Positions 25,345 through 34,755 of a stretch of 64,000 nt of DNA are shown here, piece by piece; positions within the stretch are counted from its first letter, which is position 1, and each line of letters begins with the position of its first letter. The translations under genes and the position numbers were made by a program. Below the pieces are notes generated by a model. The model had not been told where the DNA came from, searched no databases, and saw only the letters and a program-made list of their open reading frames with translations. The DNA comes from Rhodococcoides kyotonense. GTDB lineage: Bacteria; Actinomycetota; Actinomycetes; Mycobacteriales; Mycobacteriaceae. The stretch is from NCBI RefSeq assembly GCF_001645385.1, contig NZ_LVHI01000017.1:16714-80713 (forward strand), given 5' to 3'.

Positions 25345-28300
25345 ACGACTTCGATCTGCTCGCACCGTTGCCCACCGGCACGACGGTGCTCGAGGCCAGC
25401 GCGGGAACGGGCAAGACCTATGCCATCGTCGGTCTCGCGACCAGGTACGTCGCGGAGGGCGTCGCAGACATCTCGCAGTTGCTGCTCGTGACTTTCTCGC
25501 GTGCGGCGACGCAGGAACTGCGCGAGCGGACACGCAATCGCTTCGCGGAAGTGGCTGCAGCGCTGCAGGATCCGTCGGCGTCGACGCACGCGGATGCGCT
25601 CGTTCGCTTTCTGGCGGCCGCGTCGGAGCACGAGGTCTCCGTACGTAGGCTCCGGCTGCTCAGGGCGCTGTCGGACTTCGACTCGGGCACCATCGCGACG
25701 ACACACAGCTTCTGTCAACGCATGCTCGACGGTCTCGGCATCGCCGGAGAGCGCGAGCCCGAGGCAACATTGGTCGAAGCCGTCGACGACATGACCGCGG
25801 AGGTGGTCGACGACATCTATCTGCGGCGGTACGCCCGGTCCGAATTCGACCCGCCGATCGGACCGGCCGACGCGCGGCAAGTGGCGCGGCAAGCAGTACG
25901 GGACAGGCAAGCTCGGCTGGTTCCCGAACCGGGCGAGGATTCCGAGGCAGGGCATCGAGTTCTGTTCGCGGAAGAGGCTCGCGCGGAGGTGCAGCGGCGC
26001 AAACGGGCTGCCGGAGTGCGCGATTTCGACGACTTGCTGGGCCTTCTCCACGGCGTACTGACGGACCCCGAACACGGCGAGTCCGCGTGTGCCCGGGTGC
26101 GGGAGCGATTCCGCGTCGTCCTCGTCGACGAATTCCAGGACACCGATCCGCTGCAGTGGGACATCTTGCGACGCGCGTTCCACGGGACGTCGACGCTTCT
26201 TCTGGTCGGTGACCCCAAGCAGGCAATCTATGCCTTCCGCGGGGCCGAGGTGCTCAGCTACCTCGACGCCGTTGCCGTCGCGGATCGGCACCTCGAATTG
26301 AAAACCAACTGGCGCAGCGACTCCGGATTGTTGCAGGCGCTCGAGACCGTGTACGCGGGTGCCGCGCTCGGCCACGACGACATCGTCGTCCACCCCGTCG
26401 GATCGAGCAACGACGTGTCACGAATGGCGGACGCCCCGCCGCTGAGGGTGCGCTACTTGCCCAGAACGGGGGCCGGTCCGCTGGGCCGAGCGGGCTTTCC
26501 CGTCGTGGGTGTGCTGCGGGATCGCGTCGCCGACGACGTCGCCGCCGATATCGTCGACCTGCTCGAATCCGGGACGCAACTGACGCTGAATGGGTCGGGA
26601 CGCGCCGTCGAACCCGGTGACATCGCCGTACTCACACGAAACCGCGGGCAGATCGCGATGGTGCGTGACGCGTTGGATCGGGCGGGAGTGCCGTCCGTTC
26701 TCGCCGGTGGCTCCAGCATCTTCGAGACCCCGAGTGCGACGCAGTGGCTGTGGTTCCTGCAAGCGTTGGAGCAGCCGCATCGATCCGATCGGGTGCGTCT
26801 CGCCGCGCTGACCCCGCTCCTGGGTTGGACCGCGAAGACTCTCGACGAGGGCGGCGACGATGCGGTGGCCGACGTCAGCACCAGCCTGCGTGAATACGGA
26901 ATGCTGTTCGCGCAGGCCGGGTTCGCTGCCGTGTTCGAGAAACTGTCGTCCGAGACGCGTCTCGAGGCGCGCCTGCTCGGCTTACGTTCCGGGGAGCGCC
27001 ATCTCACCGATCTCCGACACGTCGCGCAACTGCTCAATCGTGCGGCGGTGGAAGAATCGTTCGGTCCGAGCGCGCTGACGCGATGGCTCACCGACCGCAT
27101 CGAGGATCCTGCGTCGGGCAGCGTCACCGATCGCAGTCGGCGGCTCGACAGCGACGCGGCCGCCGTCCAACTGGCGACGGTACACGCCAGCAAGGGGTTG
27201 GAATTCCCGATCGTCTACATCCCGTACGCCTGGGACGCGGCGAAGAATCCTTACCCGAGCACCCTGCTGCTGCACGATGACGACGGTCGCCGCGTTCTGG
27301 ACGTCGGTGGACGCACCGGACACGGCTATGCTGCGCGAAAACTCCTCTCGGACAAAGAGGAAGCCGGGGAAGAGCTCCGCTTGCTCTACGTCGCGTTGAC
27401 GCGGGCACAGTGTCAGGTCGTGCTGTGGTGGGCGCCCTCGTTTTCGACATCGGCATCCCCGCTTCATCGGCTGCTCTTCGCGCGCGTTCCCGGCATCGCT
27501 CAACCGGACGAGAAGTCGAAGGTGCCCGACGACGCCGCCGTCGGACACCTCTTCGAATCCTTGGCCGGATCGGCAGGGGGACTGATCTCGGTCGAAGCCA
27601 CGCGGGGAGCGTCGCCGCGACCGATTCGGGCAACATCGGCAGGTGCCGGGATCGAACTCGATGCTGCGACATTCCGACGCACCCTCGACATGCAGTGGCG
27701 TCGGACGTCGTATTCGGCGTTGACGGCGTCGGCGCACGACGCGCCGGGTGTCTCCAGCGAACCGGAATCGCCCGTCAAGGACGACGAACCCGAGGAAGCG
27801 CCGCCGATCGACGACGCACTGGACGGAATACCGTCGCCGATGAACGGACTACCTGCAGGTGCGGCGTTCGGCACGTTGGTGCACGAGATCCTCGAGCATC
27901 TCGACACGTCGGCCGTCGATCTGGACGCCGAGGTGCTGGCGAGATGCACCGAGGCCGTCGACGAGCGTCTCGCAGACATCGACCCGCGCGCGCTCGCCGA
28001 CGCGCTCCTGCCGGTGCTGCGTACACCGCTCGGCTTCGGCACACTCGCCGACATCGCGCCGACGGACCACTTGGCGGAGTTGGACTTCGAACTTCCACTG
28101 GCAGGTGGCGACGACCCCGTCACGAGGATCGTCACCCTTCGCGGCATAGCTGCGCTGATGCGCGAACACCTGCCGTCCGACGATGCGCTCTCGTCGTACG
28201 CCGATCAACTCGAGCACCTCGAATCCTCGCCGCTGCGTGGATATCTCACCGGGAGCATCGACTCGGTGTTGCGCATCGCCGGTCCGAGGTACGTCGTCGT

Positions 28301-28616
28301 CGACTACAAGACGAACAGACTGTCGCGGGGTGATCTGACGGTCATGCATTTCACCCGCGAACGCATGGCGCAGGAAATGCTGAGGTCGCACTACCCGCTG
28401 CAGGCGTTGTTGTATTCCGTTGCGCTGCATCGGTACCTGCGATGGCGCCAACCCGGATACGATCCCACACGGCATCTCGGCGGTGTTCAGTACCACTTCG
28501 TCCGGGGCATGGTCGGTCCCGAGACCCCGGCGGGTTGCGGTGTGTTCGACTGGAACCCACCCGTCGAACTCGTGACATCGGTATCGGATCTATTGGCGGG
28601 AATCGAACCATCATGA
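25341..28616 (+). CDS. recB: Exodeoxyribonuclease V subunit beta (RecB helicase-nuclease)
   Basis: 1091 aa from the GTG at 25341, which overlaps the recC stop (GTGA). UvrD-type motifs appear in order: I, ASAGTGKT (residues 19-26); II, VLVDEFQDTDPLQWDILRR; III, GDPKQAIYAFRGAE; V, TVHASKGLEFPIVYIP; VI, LLYVALTRAQ. The C-terminal nuclease has GTLVHEILEHL, TGSIDSVLRIAGPRYVVVDYKTNRL (D...DYKT catalytic residues) and a final QYHFVRGM. It unwinds and degrades DNA at double-strand breaks and invading linear DNA. It is shorter than E. coli RecB (1180 aa) but contains every motif. It ends in an ATGA overlap with recD. Confidence 0.95.
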   Translation: MNDFDLLAPLPTGTTVLEASAGTGKTYAIVGLATRYVAEGVADISQLLLVTFSRAATQELRERTRNRFAEVAAALQDPSASTHADALVRFLAAASEHEVSVRRLRLLRALSDFDSGTIATTHSFCQRMLDGLGIAGEREPEATLVEAVDDMTAEVVDDIYLRRYARSEFDPPIGPADARQVARQAVRDRQARLVPEPGEDSEAGHRVLFAEEARAEVQRRKRAAGVRDFDDLLGLLHGVLTDPEHGESACARVRERFRVVLVDEFQDTDPLQWDILRRAFHGTSTLLLVGDPKQAIYAFRGAEVLSYLDAVAVADRHLELKTNWRSDSGLLQALETVYAGAALGHDDIVVHPVGSSNDVSRMADAPPLRVRYLPRTGAGPLGRAGFPVVGVLRDRVADDVAADIVDLLESGTQLTLNGSGRAVEPGDIAVLTRNRGQIAMVRDALDRAGVPSVLAGGSSIFETPSATQWLWFLQALEQPHRSDRVRLAALTPLLGWTAKTLDEGGDDAVADVSTSLREYGMLFAQAGFAAVFEKLSSETRLEARLLGLRSGERHLTDLRHVAQLLNRAAVEESFGPSALTRWLTDRIEDPASGSVTDRSRRLDSDAAAVQLATVHASKGLEFPIVYIPYAWDAAKNPYPSTLLLHDDDGRRVLDVGGRTGHGYAARKLLSDKEEAGEELRLLYVALTRAQCQVVLWWAPSFSTSASPLHRLLFARVPGIAQPDEKSKVPDDAAVGHLFESLAGSAGGLISVEATRGASPRPIRATSAGAGIELDAATFRRTLDMQWRRTSYSALTASAHDAPGVSSEPESPVKDDEPEEAPPIDDALDGIPSPMNGLPAGAAFGTLVHEILEHLDTSAVDLDAEVLARCTEAVDERLADIDPRALADALLPVLRTPLGFGTLADIAPTDHLAELDFELPLAGGDDPVTRIVTLRGIAALMREHLPSDDALSSYADQLEHLESSPLRGYLTGSIDSVLRIAGPRYVVVDYKTNRLSRGDLTVMHFTRERMAQEMLRSHYPLQALLYSVALHRYLRWRQPGYDPTRHLGGVQYHFVRGMVGPETPAGCGVFDWNPPVELVTSVSDLLAGIEPS

Positions 28617-30478
28617 TCGACGCGCAACTCGTGCAGCGCGCCAAGGGCCGGCTGCGTGTGTTCAACGAAGCGGGCGTGCTCGCGGCCGCGGATGTCCATG
28701 TCGCACTGCGGCTCGGCGCACTCGGGGGAGAATCGTCCGACGACGTCATGTTCGCGACGGCGCTCGCGGTCCGCGCCGTACGATCCGGCTCGGTCTGCCT
28801 CGACCTGCACCGGCTACGCGACATCCCGGTCGACGAGGATTCCGACATCGATGTCGACGCCCTGCCGTGGCCCGAGTTGGCCGACGTGCTGGCCGCGCTG
28901 CGCGCGAGTCCACTCGTCGTCGGCGGACAACGGGGTCCGCTGCGGCCACTTCGGTTGGTCGACACGGACGAAGGCGAGCTGCTCTACCTCGATCGGTACT
29001 TCCTGCAGGAGCGCACCATCCGGCACGTGCTCGACAGCAGAGGACTTACCCGGCCGCGCGTGGACGCCGAAGTGATTCGCGCGCAACTGGATTCGCTGTT
29101 CGTCGACGCCACAGGTGCACCGACCCCGGCGCCGGATCGCCAGCGGATCGCCGCAGCGCTCGCGGCGACACAGTGGACAGCCGTCATCGCCGGTGGCCCG
29201 GGAACGGGCAAGACACACACCGTCGCGCGAATCCTCGCGATGTTCGTGCGCCAGCTCGGCCCGTCGATCCGTATCGGTCTCGCAGCGCCGACCGGTAAGG
29301 CCGCGGCTCGTCTGCAGGAATCGGTCACCGAGCAGTCGGCGGAGCTCGGGCTCCCCGACGGCCTGACCGCGATGACCCTGCACCGGTTGCTCGGATGGCA
29401 ACGAGGAAGCAAGAGCCGATTTCGGCACAACGCGTCGAACCGGTTGCCGTACGACGTCATCGTCGTCGACGAGACGTCGATGGTGTCGCTGACGATGATG
29501 TCTCGACTGCTCGAGGCCGTCCGAGCCGATACCCGGTTGATCCTCGTCGGCGACCCCGATCAGCTGACGTCGGTCGATGCAGGCGCTGTGCTGGCCGATC
29601 TCGTGGCGCGACCCGTGCGAGCAACCACGGATCCGGCGCTCGCCGACGTCGTCGCCGGAGACCTCGACGCGCAGGACGACCCGAACGAGGCAGCGCTGGC
29701 ACCGGTCGAGCGACACCGCCTGAGCAGCGGCGTGGTCCGGCTGAGCCGTGGGCGACGGTTCGGCGGTGCCATCGCCGAGCTCGCCGTCGCCGTGCGCGAC
29801 GGCCGGGCGGACGACGTGATGACCTTGCTCGACAGCGGCCACGAGCAGTTGTCGTTCCACGCGCCGACGGACCTGGACGCCCTGCACGCGGACATCCTGA
29901 GCACCGCAGCCGCGGTCACCGACGCTGCGCGTGCAGGTGCCGCGTCGGATGCGCTGACGAGACTGGAGTCGCATCGACTGCTGTGTGCGCATCGGCAGGG
30001 ACCGTTCGGCGTGCAGGACTGGGCACGTCGGGCGATGGAATGGGTGGGGGAGGCGTCGGGCGCTTTTCTCGATCCCACCCGCTGGTATGCGGGTCAGCCC
30101 CTGCTGGTCACGGCCAACGATCACGAGGCACGGATCTACAACGGTGATACCGGAGTGGTGGTCGACGTCGGCGACGGTTCGCTGATGGCAGCTTTCCAGC
30201 GGGGTTCGCAGCCCCAACTGGTGCATCCGAACGTGTTGTCGTCGGTGCAGACGGTGTACGCGATGACGATTCACCGCAGCCAGGGAAGCCAGTACGACAC
30301 CGTCTCGGTGATGCTCCCGGCTCAGGCGTCGTCGCTGCTGACGCGAGAGCTGCTGTACACCGCGATCACCCGCGCCCGACGACACGTGCGGATCATCGGT
30401 ACGGAAGCCGCGGTGCGGGCGGGCGTCGAACGTCAGGTGCTACGAGCCAGCGGACTTCGCCGCACTGTCCGGCCCTGA
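28613..30478 (+). CDS. recD: Exodeoxyribonuclease V subunit alpha (RecD helicase)
   Basis: 621 aa from the ATG at 28613, overlapping the recB stop. SF1B helicase motifs: Walker A IAGGPGTGKTHTVARIL, Ia LAAPTGKAAARLQES, Walker B VIVVDETSMVSL, motif III LVGDPDQLTSVDAGAVLADL, and C-terminal TIHRSQGSQYDTVSVMLP with LLYTAITRARRHVRIIG. This is the fast 5'-3' motor of RecBCD. The recC-recB-recD order with two 4-bp overlaps makes a single translational unit. The last 39 bp overlap, tail to tail, the gene on the opposite strand. Confidence 0.95.
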   Translation: MIDAQLVQRAKGRLRVFNEAGVLAAADVHVALRLGALGGESSDDVMFATALAVRAVRSGSVCLDLHRLRDIPVDEDSDIDVDALPWPELADVLAALRASPLVVGGQRGPLRPLRLVDTDEGELLYLDRYFLQERTIRHVLDSRGLTRPRVDAEVIRAQLDSLFVDATGAPTPAPDRQRIAAALAATQWTAVIAGGPGTGKTHTVARILAMFVRQLGPSIRIGLAAPTGKAAARLQESVTEQSAELGLPDGLTAMTLHRLLGWQRGSKSRFRHNASNRLPYDVIVVDETSMVSLTMMSRLLEAVRADTRLILVGDPDQLTSVDAGAVLADLVARPVRATTDPALADVVAGDLDAQDDPNEAALAPVERHRLSSGVVRLSRGRRFGGAIAELAVAVRDGRADDVMTLLDSGHEQLSFHAPTDLDALHADILSTAAAVTDAARAGAASDALTRLESHRLLCAHRQGPFGVQDWARRAMEWVGEASGAFLDPTRWYAGQPLLVTANDHEARIYNGDTGVVVDVGDGSLMAAFQRGSQPQLVHPNVLSSVQTVYAMTIHRSQGSQYDTVSVMLPAQASSLLTRELLYTAITRARRHVRIIGTEAAVRAGVERQVLRASGLRRTVRP

Positions 30479-31306
30479 CGAGGTGGCGCTCCCACCGACC
30501 CGCAGGCTGTCCGCAGTGTGCGACCACGAGCGGGCCTGGCGCCGCCACACCCGCGAGGACATCTCGGATCCGTCGGTGCGGCAACGGTCGGCGTGCTCTG
30601 CGCATTCGCGGGCATGAGCGCGGGCGAGAATGCGGAGTTCGCGCAGATCGGCGGTGCCGCAGACCGATCTGACGGTCGCCGAGTCCACGATCGATCCGAC
30701 GAGCTCGCAGAAGGTGTGCAGCGACCGAAGGGGGGTCGGCAGCGAGTCGACCGACGGTGTGACGGATCGCGTGGTGGCTGCACGAGGACGGACATCGTCG
30801 GTGACGTGCGTCAGCGCAACCGGGCCGCTGCCTTCTTCGCCGGGGCCGACCGTCCACGCGCTGAGAAACGACGGATGCGGGACGTTCCAGACTTCACGGA
30901 ACGTGGCAACTGCGACGGTTGCGAGCAGGTCGGCCTCGTCGCGTGGGCCGTCCAGCGTGTAGTCCATGATCGTTCCGTCGACCGTCGGCCGGCCGGGCTC
31001 GGACCATCCGAGGCCGTGCAGCCTGCGATCGCACGCGTCGCGGTCCGGGTCTTCCGGATACAGGTAGGACGGGAGAGCCGCGACGCACACCATGCGCTCG
31101 GCGTCGACCGCCACTACGTCGACGTACGGGCGCTGACCACGTTGGCCATGTGATGCCTGGGCCGATGTGATGGTGATGTAGGTGCCCTCCGGCATGGTCG
31201 CGACGTGCACCGCGAGATTGCTCTCGAATCGATGCCATGCATCCGACACGACCGCGTCGAACACCGCGTCGAACCCGCCGACGCGGCCTTCACGTCCAGC
31301 ACCCAC
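30440..31306 (-). CDS. YbjN/type-III-secretion-chaperone-like protein, copy 2 (short form)
   Basis: 288 aa from the GTG at 31306, which has GAAGGAG just upstream; the frame is open to a GTG at 31336. It shares with copy 1 (4324-5598) the block LGW(S/A)xPG near residue 100, REVWNVPHPSFLSA (about 137-150) and the C-terminal helical domain (SVCGTADLRELRILARAHARE). It lacks the middle domain found in copies 1 and 3, having instead a short Thr/Ser-rich linker. No catalytic motif is visible. It overlaps recD by 39 bp tail to tail, so convergent transcription could interfere. The function is unknown; the chaperone-fold assignment is tentative. Confidence 0.65.
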   Translation of the reverse strand: MGAGREGRVGGFDAVFDAVVSDAWHRFESNLAVHVATMPEGTYITITSAQASHGQRGQRPYVDVVAVDAERMVCVAALPSYLYPEDPDRDACDRRLHGLGWSEPGRPTVDGTIMDYTLDGPRDEADLLATVAVATFREVWNVPHPSFLSAWTVGPGEEGSGPVALTHVTDDVRPRAATTRSVTPSVDSLPTPLRSLHTFCELVGSIVDSATVRSVCGTADLRELRILARAHARECAEHADRCRTDGSEMSSRVWRRQARSWSHTADSLRVGGSATSSGPDSAAKSAGS

Positions 31307-31422
31307 ATGCGCTCCTTCGTCGATCACCGTGTGCACTCTCGAAGTCCAGCAGAAGTGAAGATAGCCGGTGGGTCCGACAAAAAGCGTGAGGCGCTCGCGA
31401 TGGCGTGCAGGGGGACGAGGAC

Positions 31423-32709
31423 TCAGTAGACGTCGCGCAGGTAGCGCTTGTCACGCTTGAGTTCGGCCACGTAGTCGTCGGCCTGATCGGATGTGCGCCC
31501 GCCGTGCTCGACGATGACATCGTGCAGCGCGGCGTCGACGTCCTTGGCCATGCGCGTCGCGTCGCCGCAGACATAGAAGTAGCCGCCCTCTTCGAGCCAG
31601 GCGTACAGTTCCTTGCCGCTCTCCCGCATCCGATGCTGGACGTAGATCTTCTCGTTCTGATCGCGCGAGAACGCGAGGTCGAGCTTGGTGAGCACACCGT
31701 CGCGCGAGAAGCCGTCCAGCTCGTCCTCGTAGAGGTAGTCGCTGCCGCGATGCTGGTCGCCGAAGAACAGCCAGTTGCGTCCCGACGCGTTACGCGCACG
31801 TCGTTCGTGCAGGAACGCGCGGAAGGGCGCGATGCCGGTGCCGGGCCCGACCATGATGACGGATGCATCGTCGTCGGTGGGAAGCCGGAAGGACTTGTTG
31901 GCCGACAGGAACACCCCTACCGTTGCGCCCTCGGGTACTCGGTCCGCGAGGAATGTCGAACACACACCACCGCGATCGCGCGCGGCCGACCGGTAGCGCA
32001 CACTCGACACCGTCAGATGCACGGTGCCTTCGTGCGCGAGCGGCGACGACGAGATGGAGTACACGCGGTGCTGCAGCGGTCGCAGGAGGCCGAGCAGTTC
32101 CGCCGGTTCGAGCGCCAGCTTGTCGTCGAGAGCGAGCACGTCGAGGACGTCCTTACCCCAGGTCCACGCGTCGAGTGCTTCGCGGTCTCCGGTCGACAGG
32201 ACATGGCAGAGCTCGTCGTCGCCGGTGCGCTCGGCAACCGTTTCGAGGAGATCCATCGACGGAACGCCGATCTCGTACGAATGGGTGAGCAACTCGTCGA
32301 GTCGTTGTTCGGCGCCTTTCACGGCGACGGTCGTATCCGGTGACACGCCCACACGGCCGATCAACGCGTCGACCAGTTCGGGATTGTTGACCGGCTTCAC
32401 ACCGAGGCCGTCGCCGACTTCGTAGTTCAGGCCGCTGTCACCGAGCGCGAACGCGTAGTGCCGTACTTCCTTGGTGGACTCGGGGCCGGACAGGACACTG
32501 TTGGCCAGCACCGTCGCTCGGTACGGGTTCTTGCGGTTCCACGGCGAGCGCTTCGAGGCGGCTCTGGCAGGCGTGGCCGCAGGTGCCTCCGGCGCGACGT
32601 CGCTGTTCGGACGGTCGACCGTCCTGGTTGCCCCCTGTGCTTCCCGTCGTGCGTCGATGTCTCGTCCCGCCTTACCGTATTCGTCGTAGCTGGTCTCACC
32701 CAGCGCCAC
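31423..32709 (-). CDS. CysJ/cytochrome-P450-reductase-like flavoprotein lacking its flavodoxin domain
   Basis: 428 aa from the GTG at 32709. The FAD and NADPH domains of a diflavin reductase are complete: HRVYSISSSP and GVCSTFLADR bind FAD, MVGPGTGIAPFRAFLHERR and YVCGDATRMAKDVDAALHDVI bind NADPH, and the terminal KRYLRDVY is typical. The first 27 residues (ALGETSYDEYGKAGRDIDARR) are the end of a flavodoxin domain, and the four codons before the GTG (Val-Val-Phe-Ala) continue that motif but are preceded by an in-frame TAA at 32722-32724. The FMN-binding part is therefore missing. It may be a decayed gene or a reductase working with a separate flavodoxin. Confidence 0.85.
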   Translation of the reverse strand: MALGETSYDEYGKAGRDIDARREAQGATRTVDRPNSDVAPEAPAATPARAASKRSPWNRKNPYRATVLANSVLSGPESTKEVRHYAFALGDSGLNYEVGDGLGVKPVNNPELVDALIGRVGVSPDTTVAVKGAEQRLDELLTHSYEIGVPSMDLLETVAERTGDDELCHVLSTGDREALDAWTWGKDVLDVLALDDKLALEPAELLGLLRPLQHRVYSISSSPLAHEGTVHLTVSSVRYRSAARDRGGVCSTFLADRVPEGATVGVFLSANKSFRLPTDDDASVIMVGPGTGIAPFRAFLHERRARNASGRNWLFFGDQHRGSDYLYEDELDGFSRDGVLTKLDLAFSRDQNEKIYVQHRMRESGKELYAWLEEGGYFYVCGDATRMAKDVDAALHDVIVEHGGRTSDQADDYVAELKRDKRYLRDVY

Positions 32710-32860
32710 TGCGAAAACAACTTATCCAGTGTAGGGGCTGAACCGGTGGCCACAGCGTCTGGGAACGTTGTGTGTTGTCCGGCATTTTCTCGTCGACCTC
32801 GGTGCACGTCACAATCGGTTCCGCAGGTCGGCCGGCTCGGTGATCTCGATTCGGCCGCGA

Positions 32861-34321
32861 CTACGGCTGTACCCGCTGCAGAACTTCGATGCCGTGGGCT
32901 TCGGATCGGACCACGTAACCCGACACCAACGCCGCGTCGACGGCTTTCGCATCGCCCTTCGCGTCCGTCGGCCATCCGGCGGGATCCGCGCGATTGACGA
33001 CGATCCAGTCGGGCGTCGTCGTATCGGTCGATCGCTGTGGGAACACCGAGACATCGTGCGTCGCGACGAACTGCGGAACGAGGTTGTTCGACGCGGCGAT
33101 CGTCTCGTCGTCGGGAATCATGCGTGCGACCTCGGCGGTCTCGACAGCCTGCGGGTCGATCCGCCAGCCGTCCGGAGTGACCAGGCGCGCCATTGGCAGG
33201 AACGGCAGCGCGACGAGTGCGACGGCCGCGACCGCCGTGAAGATCGTGCGTTGACCCCGCAACGAGAGTTGTCCGTGGCGTCGACTACGAGCGACAGCAT
33301 CGACGAGTGCCGCGAACACGACGACCATCAGGATCGCGTTGTAGTGGAAGATCGGTTTCCAGAAGTTGGAGTTGTCGCTCAGGAACCGCCACGCGACGGT
33401 GGGAACGGCGACGAGCAGCAGCGGCGACCGCAGCGCCGCGAAGGCGGTCACGGCCAACAGAAGAAACGCAGTGGCGGCGCGGGAGTCGCCGTCGACGAAG
33501 CCGTGGGCCGTGTCGGCGATCCCCGATCCGAGCGGCGGCATCTTCGAACCCTGGCCGTACGAGTCGTTGCTGCTCAGCAACGGGATGATGACCTTGACGG
33601 CCAGAACGAGCCAGCCGAGGCCCCACACGATGGTCAGCAGGCCGAGCAGGCGGGTGCGGCCCACGGTCCAGAACGCCATCAGGGCGCCGATGACGGCGAC
33701 CGTCAGACCCATGTCCTCCTTGACGAAAACGAGAGGTAGCGCCCACAGCAGCGCAGGCAGCCACTTGCGTTGCCCGAGAGACACCATCGACATGGCAAGT
33801 AACGGCATCGCGAACGCGATCTCGTGGAAGTCGAAGTTCAACGCAGCCTGTACGCCCCACGACAACCCGTACGCGACGGCCACGACGACGCCGACAACCG
33901 TGCCGAATTCACGGACAGCCCAGCGTGTCAAGGGAATTGCCGCAGCCGCGAACAGCACGGCCTGGGCGACCAACAGCGTCTCGGCCGACGGAAAGACCCG
34001 ATAGACCGGCGCCAGCAGCGCAGTGATGGGGGAGAAATGATCTCCGAGGGTGTTGTACCCGGTACCGAGCAGATTCGACGTCGGGGCATGCAGTTCCGCG
34101 TACGACGAGATCTGCTGGACGAAGATGCCGAGATCGAAGCCGGACGTCCGCAACTGGCGGTGTCCCATGACCGACAACATCGCGTACAGCGGTGCGAGCA
34201 GGACGAATGCTGCAGCAGGCACCACGCGATCGGCGGTGAGAAGGCGTCCGGGCGTACCGACGGACGGCGAAACAAGTTCTGGTTCGGCCGTCGTGAGCTG
34301 GGGTGCTTCGGTGGCTGTCAC
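32861..34321 (-). CDS. DUF2079 polytopic membrane protein
   Basis: 486 aa from a GTG at 34321. About ten hydrophobic segments are spread over residues 30-400. The DUF2079 signatures TSGFDLGIFVQQISSYAEL, NLLGDHFSPI-type (TLGDHFSPITALLAPVYRVF) and FDFHEIAFAMPLLA are clear, and a ~90-residue periplasmic/external tail follows the last helix (MARLVTPDGWRIDPQAVETA). The family resembles GT-C glycosyltransferases; its Asp and His in the first loops would be the analogues of catalytic residues, but no activity is established. It probably acts in the inner membrane on envelope glycoconjugates. It is 151 bp upstream of the truncated diflavin gene. Confidence 0.85.
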   Translation of the reverse strand: MTATEAPQLTTAEPELVSPSVGTPGRLLTADRVVPAAAFVLLAPLYAMLSVMGHRQLRTSGFDLGIFVQQISSYAELHAPTSNLLGTGYNTLGDHFSPITALLAPVYRVFPSAETLLVAQAVLFAAAAIPLTRWAVREFGTVVGVVVAVAYGLSWGVQAALNFDFHEIAFAMPLLAMSMVSLGQRKWLPALLWALPLVFVKEDMGLTVAVIGALMAFWTVGRTRLLGLLTIVWGLGWLVLAVKVIIPLLSSNDSYGQGSKMPPLGSGIADTAHGFVDGDSRAATAFLLLAVTAFAALRSPLLLVAVPTVAWRFLSDNSNFWKPIFHYNAILMVVVFAALVDAVARSRRHGQLSLRGQRTIFTAVAAVALVALPFLPMARLVTPDGWRIDPQAVETAEVARMIPDDETIAASNNLVPQFVATHDVSVFPQRSTDTTTPDWIVVNRADPAGWPTDAKGDAKAVDAALVSGYVVRSEAHGIEVLQRVQP

Positions 34322-34523
34322 AAAGAGTGCTGTTTACCGGACGGACCTAGGACGAACCTGAGAATCGCAGGTGGAAGCGGTGGTCGGTCCTTCGATGTCC
34401 AGATCGGGCACCCTCGCATCGAAGATGTGTCACTATGGCGCGGAGAATTCGGGCCGATGGGGAGTCGGCGGGGGCGCTTCGGTGAGCACAGGATCGTGCG
34501 CGTGCGTAGGGCGGGGGAAGTAG
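34322..34523. other. Divergent intergenic region
   Basis: 202 bp between the DUF2079 gene (minus) and a small membrane protein gene (plus). It must hold promoters for both. I see no strong palindrome. Confidence 0.35.
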
Positions 34524-34748
34524 ATGGATCTGTTCCAGATCGTCGTGATCACCATCGTGGCGGTCGCCTCGGTTGCGGTCATCGCCGGTTTCCTGGTGAT
34601 GGTGGTCGGCAGCGAGCGTCGGGCCACCGGGCGGGCGAAGACACGTATCGCTCCCGGCTGGTACCCGGACGCGCACGACGAGTCGCTTCTGCGGTACTTC
34701 GACGGCCGCGTGCCCACACAGAAGACCGCCAAACGCGAGGTGATCTGA
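34524..34748 (+). CDS. Small single-pass membrane protein with DUF2510-like motif
   Basis: 74 aa. Residues 4-30 form one hydrophobic helix (IVVITIVAVASVAVIAGFLV). After a basic stretch (ERRATGRAKTR) comes APGWYPDAHDESLLRYFDG, close to the short DUF2510 motif (GWYPDP...LRYWDG), which in actinobacteria is fused to many membrane proteins. The function of the motif is unknown. Hydrophobic first, basic after, suggests the motif faces the cytoplasm. The gene has GGGGGAAG before the ATG and sits alone between divergent and convergent neighbours, ending 7 bp before the RelA/SpoT gene's stop. Confidence 0.75.
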   Translation: MDLFQIVVITIVAVASVAVIAGFLVMVVGSERRATGRAKTRIAPGWYPDAHDESLLRYFDGRVPTQKTAKREVI

Positions 34749-34755
34749 CGACCGG

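Noticed and set aside
28442..28612. Longer recD start
   Set aside because: It would lie entirely within recB in another frame; the ATGA overlap at 28613 is the typical coupled start.
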